From Janthinobacterium sp. GW456P (GTDB taxonomy: Bacteria > Pseudomonadota > Gammaproteobacteria > Burkholderiales > Burkholderiaceae_D): a DNA stretch of 64,000 bases. The stretch lies in the NCBI RefSeq assembly GCF_002127655.1, contig NZ_NEHB01000004.1, forward strand, positions 186,706-250,705. Direction: 5' to 3'. Position numbers and translations under genes: made by a program. Below are positions 59,539 to 64,000 of this stretch, piece after piece; positions within the stretch are counted from its first letter, which is position 1, and each line of letters begins with the position of its first letter. The notes under the pieces are model-generated. The model searched no databases and had not been told where the DNA came from. It saw only the letters and a list, made by a program, of their open reading frames with translations.

Positions 59539-60257
59539 GGTCTATGATGACGCCCATGCAACTCGACCTCGACATCCGCGCCACCCTGCGTTCCGGCAAA
59601 CGCCGCTTCGACCTGCAGGTGCAATGCACCTCAGGCAGCCAGCGCATCGCCATGTATGGCCCGTCCGGCGCCGGCAAGAGCATGACCCTGAAAGCCATTG
59701 CCGGACTCTTCACGCCGCACGCGGGCCATATCCGCTTGAACGGGCGCACCCTGTTCGATGCGGCCGCCGGCATCAATCTGCCGCCGCAGCAGCGCAATGT
59801 CGCCTACCTGTTCCAGGATTACGCGCTGTTCCCGCACCTGACGGTGCGCCAGAACGTGGGCTTCGGCCTGGCACGCGGCTGGTTCAACCCGCGCGCGCGC
59901 GAAAAATTGCAGAAGGTCGAGCATTGGCTGGACGCGTTTCACTTGCAGGAACTGGCGCACCAGTTTCCCGACGAGTTGTCCGGAGGCCAGCGCCAAAGGG
60001 TGGCGCTGGCGAGGGCGCTCGTGGCCGAACCGGCCGCGTTGCTGCTCGACGAGCCGTTCGCCGCCCTCGATCCGGCCCTGCGTGTCAAAATGCGCCTGGA
60101 ACTGAGCCAGTGGCAGCAGCGCCTGGACGTGCCCATGATCCTGATCACCCATGATCCGGAAGATGCGCGCATTCTGGGCGAGCATGTGCTGTACTTGCGC
60201 GACGGACAGATCGATAACAGGGAAGAACACATGGCATTGGGTGAACGCATTGGATAA
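59535..60257 (+). CDS. modC: Molybdate ABC transporter ATPase lacking the TOBE/Mop domain
   Basis: The protein has 240 residues; the first ATG overlaps the modB stop, and ATGs at 59544 and 59556 are alternatives. GPSGAGKS (Walker A), LSGGQRQRVALARAL and LLLDEPFAALDP are intact. E. coli ModC is about 350 residues with a C-terminal molybdate-binding domain; here the protein stops after the ATPase domain. The Mop-type domains exist in the next gene, modE. Confidence 0.92.
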   Translation: MRSMMTPMQLDLDIRATLRSGKRRFDLQVQCTSGSQRIAMYGPSGAGKSMTLKAIAGLFTPHAGHIRLNGRTLFDAAAGINLPPQQRNVAYLFQDYALFPHLTVRQNVGFGLARGWFNPRAREKLQKVEHWLDAFHLQELAHQFPDELSGGQRQRVALARALVAEPAALLLDEPFAALDPALRVKMRLELSQWQQRLDVPMILITHDPEDARILGEHVLYLRDGQIDNREEHMALGERIG

Positions 60258-61065
60258 ATCAGCGGCAGCGGAAATCGGCCTGCAAGGCTCGGTATGGATG
60301 ACGGTGGGCGGAGAAAACCTGGGCGGCGCCGGCAGGGTGGAATTGCTGGGCGCCATCGCCGAATGCGGCTCCATCACGCAGGCGGCCAAGCTCGTCAAGA
60401 TGAGCTACAAGGCGGCCTGGGATGCCATCGACGCGATGAACAACCTGGCCGGCGAGCCGCTGGTTGAACGCTTGACGGGCGGCAAGGGCGGCGGTGGCAC
60501 GCGGCTGACGCAGCGGGGACGCCAGCTGGTCGACAATTTCCGCATCATCGAGCGCGAGCATGCGCGCTACCTGCGCCAGCTGGGCAGCCAGGCCGAAGGC
60601 ATCGCCGACGATCTTTTACTCATACGGAGAATGGCCATGAAAACCACGGCACGCAATCAATTTCTGGGCAAGGTGGCCGAACTGAAACCGGGCGCCGTCA
60701 ACGATGAAGTCACCCTGGAGTTGCCCGGTGGCCAGCACATCGTGGCCATCGTCACGCAGGGCAGCAGCGCGGGCCTGGGCCTGGTGCCGGGCGCGGAAGC
60801 GTTCGCGCTGATCAAGGCTTCGTCGATCATCCTCGTGGCCGACGGCGCAGGGGCGCGCTTTTCCGCGCGCAACCAGCTGGCCGGCACCGTCACGCGCGTG
60901 CAGACGGGCGCCGTCAACACGGAAGTGGTGCTGGACTTGCCAAGCGGCGGCACGATTGCCGCCATCATCACCAACCAGAGCAGCACCGAGCTGGGCATCG
61001 AGATCGGCAGCAGCGTGACGGCGATTTTCAAAGCGTCCAGCGTGATTCTGGGCGTGCCGGCGTAA
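60241..61065 (+). CDS. modE: Molybdate-responsive regulator ModE
   Basis: From the GTG at 60241 the protein has 274 residues and overlaps modC by 17 bp; a TTG at 60250 is also possible. The N-terminal winged helix contains LLGAIAECGSITQAAKLVKMSYKAAWDAIDAMNN. Two C-terminal Mop domains repeat the pattern SARNQFLGKVAELKPGAVND and SARNQLAGTVTRVQTGAVNT, each with a molybdate-binding loop. It should bind the ModE box before modA and autoregulate the operon. Confidence 0.92.
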   Translation: MNALDKSAAAEIGLQGSVWMTVGGENLGGAGRVELLGAIAECGSITQAAKLVKMSYKAAWDAIDAMNNLAGEPLVERLTGGKGGGGTRLTQRGRQLVDNFRIIEREHARYLRQLGSQAEGIADDLLLIRRMAMKTTARNQFLGKVAELKPGAVNDEVTLELPGGQHIVAIVTQGSSAGLGLVPGAEAFALIKASSIILVADGAGARFSARNQLAGTVTRVQTGAVNTEVVLDLPSGGTIAAIITNQSSTELGIEIGSSVTAIFKASSVILGVPA

Positions 61066-61078
61066 GCCAAAAGCCGTA

Positions 61079-61166
61079 GGTCGGATTAGCGGCGGCACGC
61101 CGCGTAATCCGACAATATTGTTGGCGTCCGTGGTGTCGGATTACGCGCTGGCGCGCTAATCCGACC
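61079..61166. repeat. Double-hairpin copy of the GTCGGATTA repeat
   Basis: Hairpin 1 (61079-61113) pairs GGTCGGATTAGCGGCG with CGCCGCGTAATCCGAC. Hairpin 2 (61134-61166) pairs GTCGGATTACGCGC with GCGCGCTAATCCGAC. The spacer carries AATATTGTTGGCGTC, like the copy at 48288. It fills the gap between the convergent modE and hybrid kinase genes. Confidence 0.8.
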
Positions 61167-61183
61167 CGCGCAAGGTCGCAAAT

Positions 61184-64000
61184 TTAATCCTTCAGCCGCG
61201 ACAACCAATCGGCCGCCGCCGCCAGCGCCTGCTCCAGCTCCTGCGCCGTCTGCGCCAGCAGTGCCGGCACTTCGTCCAGGCGGCCCGCATCGATGGCTTC
61301 CTCGGTGGCGAAGGCGGTGCGGATCAGGCGTTTCGTGCCCAGGGTGCCGACGGAGCCGCGCACGCTGTGCAGGATGCGCGCCACGTCGCTGTGGCGGCCT
61401 GCCTGCAATGCTGTTTCGGCGTCGCGCATGGGCGTCATGCCCTTGTTCAGCGCGTCTTCCACCATGCGCCGCAGCACGCCGCGCCCCTTCGCATCGCGCC
61501 CCATCACGCGCATCAGCGGCGCCATGGAAAAAATTTCTTCATCGGCGACGGGCGCCGGCCCGGCCGTCTGCACTGGCGGCCGCTTGGGCAGGTGGCGCAG
61601 GATGACTTCCATCATCTCTTCCACCACGACGGGCTTGGCGATGAAATCGCTGATGCCGGCCGTCATGCAGCGCTCGCGCTCGGACGCCAGCACGCCGGCC
61701 GTCATGGCGATCACAGGTAGGCTCAAGCGTAGTTCCGTGCGGATGATGTGGGTGGCGCTGAAGCCGTCCATGACGGGCATCTGCATGTCCATCAGCACGA
61801 TGTCGTAGCGCAGCGCTTCCGTGCGCAGCCGTTCCACGGCCTGCAAGCCGTCGCCCACCACGTCCAGGGTGGCGCCCATGTGTTCGAGGATGCCGCGCGC
61901 CACGGCCTGGTTCAAATGATTGTCTTCCACCAGCAGGAAATGCACGCCGGCCAGTTCCGTGCCCAGCGGCTGCTGCAGGATGCGCTGCTCGCCGCCGTCG
62001 TGCTTGGCGATCAGCGCCTGGTGCAGGGCATCGAACAGGCTTGAACCCGTGATCGGCTTCATCAGCACGACGTCGGCCTCGGCCGCGCTGGAGATTTCCT
62101 CGAGGTGGTTGCGGGCGAAGGCGTTGACCATCACCACGATGGGCTGGCGCTGGCCGCTGGCTGCCTGGCGGATGGCCTTGGCCGTGGCCAGGCCGTCCAT
62201 GACGGGCATGTGCCAGTCGGCCAGCACCACGTCGTAGGGCTGCTGCTGCGCCAGGCGCTCGCGGTACAGTTCGATGGCGGCAAAGCCGGAGTCCACTTCG
62301 TCGGCCAGCCAGCCCCACGCCTCGATCAGCTTGACGATCAGTTCGCGCGTGGTGCGGTTGTCGTCGGCCACCAGCAGGCGCAGCTGGCCCAGGGTGGGCG
62401 TGCGCCGCGTTTCGGCCGGCTGCGCCAGCATGTCGAACGGCACGCTGAACCAGAAGCGGCTGCCCTTGCCTTCGCTGCTGGCGACGGCGATGTCGCCGCC
62501 CATCATGTGGATCAGCTGCTTGCTGATGGCCAGGCCCAGGCCCGTGCCGCCGAAGCGCCGCGTGATACTCTGGTCGCCCTGCGAAAACGCGGAAAACAGC
62601 TGCTGTTGCTGCAACTGCGTCATGCCGATGCCCGTGTCGCGCACTTCGAAGCGCAGCCAGGCGCGGCCGTTGTCTTTCTCGGCCAGGCTGACGGCCACCA
62701 CCACTTCGCCGCTCTCGGTGAATTTGATGGCGTTGCCGGCCAGGTTGACGAGGATCTGCTGCAGCCGCTGGGCGTCGCCCACGAGGCGGCGCGGCACGTC
62801 GGGTTCGACGGCAATCGCCAGTTCCAGCTCCTTTTCGCCCGCATTCATCGTCATCGTCGTGGCCAGCGTGTTCATGACCTCGTCGAGGTCGAATTCGACG
62901 GGCGACAATTCCATGCGGCGCGCCTCGATCTTCGAATAATCGAGCACGTCGTTGAGGATGCCCAGCAGCGACTGGCCCGCCACGCGCACCATGGTCAGGT
63001 ACTTGCGCTGTTCCGTATCGAGCTTGGTATTGCCCAATAAATACACCATGCCCAGCACCGCATTGAGGGGCGTGCGGATTTCATGGCTCATGTTGGCGAC
63101 GAAATCGCTCTTCGCGCGGTTGGCCGCCTCGGCCCGGTCGCGTTCCTGTTCCAGCTCTGCCGCGCGCGCTTCGAGTTCCTGCTGCAGCCGGTCGCGTTCG
63201 CTCATCAGGCCGTTGAACGCTTCCGTCAGTTCGCCGATCTCGTCGCGTTGCTGCACCGGCACGGGGGTGAAGCGGCTGCCGCTGGTGCGCAGCGCCTGCA
63301 GGGTGTCGCGCAGGCGCACCAGCGGCGAGAGCAGGCGCACAGTGACCCAGCCCAGAACAAAAGCGGCCAGCAGCGAGGCGAGGATGCTCCACAGCACCAG
63401 GCGGTACAGCACGCCGTCGAACGGTTCGAAGGCGTCGTCGAGGGGCAGCGAGGCGGCCAGCAGCCAGTTTACCGATTTCAGGCGCTTGAAGCTGTTGACG
63501 GCCGTGATGCCGCGGCTGTTGGTGCTGACCATGCTGCCTTCGCCATCGTCCTTCAGCAGCTGGGTGGTCGTCAGGTTGGCGGTCGGCAGGCGCGGCTGCA
63601 GCAAGCGGCTGGTGTCGGGGTGCAGCACATAGCGCGGCACGGCGCCGCGCGTGAGGATGAAGTAATAGCCGCTCTTGCCGATCTTTTCCGAGCGCAGGCG
63701 CCCCAGCAGGTTGTCCTTGTACAGGCGCAGCACGCCGATCACCACGCCGGCCACCTGGCCATCGGCGGCGAGCACGGGCGCGACCATCTGCACGATGGGC
63801 ATGCCGCTCGATTTGCCCAGCATCGGCTCGGTGATCATGGGCTGGCGCGTGCGCAGCACGGTCTGGAAGTATTCGCGCTCGGCGACGTTGATGCCGGCGC
63901 GCCCCGCCACTTCCGGCATGTCGGCCACGACGGCGCCATGCGCGTCGAGCACCAGCACGTCGTCGAACAGCACCAGCATCGAGCGGCGCGCATAGTATTC
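61184..64000 (-). CDS. Hybrid sensor histidine kinase with two receivers and Hpt, 5' truncated
   Basis: The frame is open to the window edge (938 residues visible). In order: a dCache-type extracytoplasmic sensor ([39 protein letters not shown]), a membrane segment ([21 protein letters not shown]), HAMP, a coiled coil, HisKA with [16 protein letters not shown], and an ATPase domain ([22 protein letters not shown]). Two receivers follow ([20 protein letters not shown]). The C-terminal Hpt has HSVRG in place of the usual HxxKG. It is a full phosphorelay protein of the BarA type. The output partner is not in the window. Confidence 0.92.
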   Translation of the reverse strand, partial: EYYARRSMLVLFDDVLVLDAHGAVVADMPEVAGRAGINVAEREYFQTVLRTRQPMITEPMLGKSSGMPIVQMVAPVLAADGQVAGVVIGVLRLYKDNLLGRLRSEKIGKSGYYFILTRGAVPRYVLHPDTSRLLQPRLPTANLTTTQLLKDDGEGSMVSTNSRGITAVNSFKRLKSVNWLLAASLPLDDAFEPFDGVLYRLVLWSILASLLAAFVLGWVTVRLLSPLVRLRDTLQALRTSGSRFTPVPVQQRDEIGELTEAFNGLMSERDRLQQELEARAAELEQERDRAEAANRAKSDFVANMSHEIRTPLNAVLGMVYLLGNTKLDTEQRKYLTMVRVAGQSLLGILNDVLDYSKIEARRMELSPVEFDLDEVMNTLATTMTMNAGEKELELAIAVEPDVPRRLVGDAQRLQQILVNLAGNAIKFTESGEVVVAVSLAEKDNGRAWLRFEVRDTGIGMTQLQQQQLFSAFSQGDQSITRRFGGTGLGLAISKQLIHMMGGDIAVASSEGKGSRFWFSVPFDMLAQPAETRRTPTLGQLRLLVADDNRTTRELIVKLIEAWGWLADEVDSGFAAIELYRERLAQQQPYDVVLADWHMPVMDGLATAKAIRQAASGQRQPIVVMVNAFARNHLEEISSAAEADVVLMKPITGSSLFDALHQALIAKHDGGEQRILQQPLGTELAGVHFLLVEDNHLNQAVARGILEHMGATLDVVGDGLQAVERLRTEALRYDIVLMDMQMPVMDGFSATHIIRTELRLSLPVIAMTAGVLASERERCMTAGISDFIAKPVVVEEMMEVILRHLPKRPPVQTAGPAPVADEEIFSMAPLMRVMGRDAKGRGVLRRMVEDALNKGMTPMRDAETALQAGRHSDVARILHSVRGSVGTLGTKRLIRTAFATEEAIDAGRLDEVPALLAQTAQELEQALAAAADWLSRLKD

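Overview
The window is high-GC DNA, densely coded on both strands, with many LysR-type regulators, RND and MFS exporters and sigma-54 signalling. Protein character and gene content fit a betaproteobacterium of the Oxalobacteraceae, most like Janthinobacterium or Massilia. This placement is inferred from familiarity, not from a search. No rRNA, tRNA, insertion sequence, prophage or CRISPR array was seen. Both ends are cut inside genes: a serine hydrolase at the left and a hybrid histidine kinase at the right.

Region 1-11 kb. A MetR-like regulator diverges from a flavin reductase, a DUF1852 protein (MesX) and a short core-type methionine synthase (MesD), which looks like an oxygen-dependent, folate-independent methionine synthase operon. 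Convergent to it is a tightly overlapping four-gene operon: MoxR AAA+ ATPase, small bpX-like protein, vWA/beta-propeller protein and bpX6/beta-propeller protein. This is a MoxR-vWA-beta-propeller ternary system, a class predicted computationally to act in biological conflict, with little experimental work that I know of.

Region 11-22.6 kb. It holds a large DUF3772/MscS mechanosensitive channel; a DUF2938 membrane protein divergent from an ArsR-rhodanese regulator and a ClbS/DfsB-like protein, with a perfect palindromic operator between them; NAD synthetase overlapping a NadM-Nudix protein; a stress-type protein; a LysR/MFS pair with a perfect inverted repeat between them; and two small proteins.

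Region 22.6-38.7 kb. An RND tripartite exporter is flanked by DUF1349 and DUF2165 genes and lies next to a cysteine-rich winged-helix regulator. Then come an MFS/LysR pair around a T-N11-A palindrome, a short-chain dehydrogenase, a methyltransferase and a PchR-like AraC regulator sharing a Fur box, a VOC protein and a PreP-type M16C peptidase.

Region 38.7-43 kb. A GlrK-QseG-GlrR two-component system is followed by two perfect TGTC-N10-GACA sites and a consensus sigma-54 promoter driving a secreted BON-domain protein that ends in a strong terminator. This is a readable regulatory circuit on about 4 kb.

Region 43-54 kb. A complete L-rhamnose locus in the order known from Rhizobium leguminosarum (rhaRSTPQUK divergent from rhaDI), with paired direct repeats in the divergent promoter region.

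Region 54-64 kb. It holds an SBF-like symporter; a radical-SAM repair protein and a DUF4130-UdgX fusion behind a near-consensus LexA box; modABCE behind a ModE box; and the truncated hybrid kinase. Composite hairpin repeats of one family (GTCGGATTA...TAATCCGAC) occur in three intergenic gaps, near 35.8, 48.3 and 61.1 kb.
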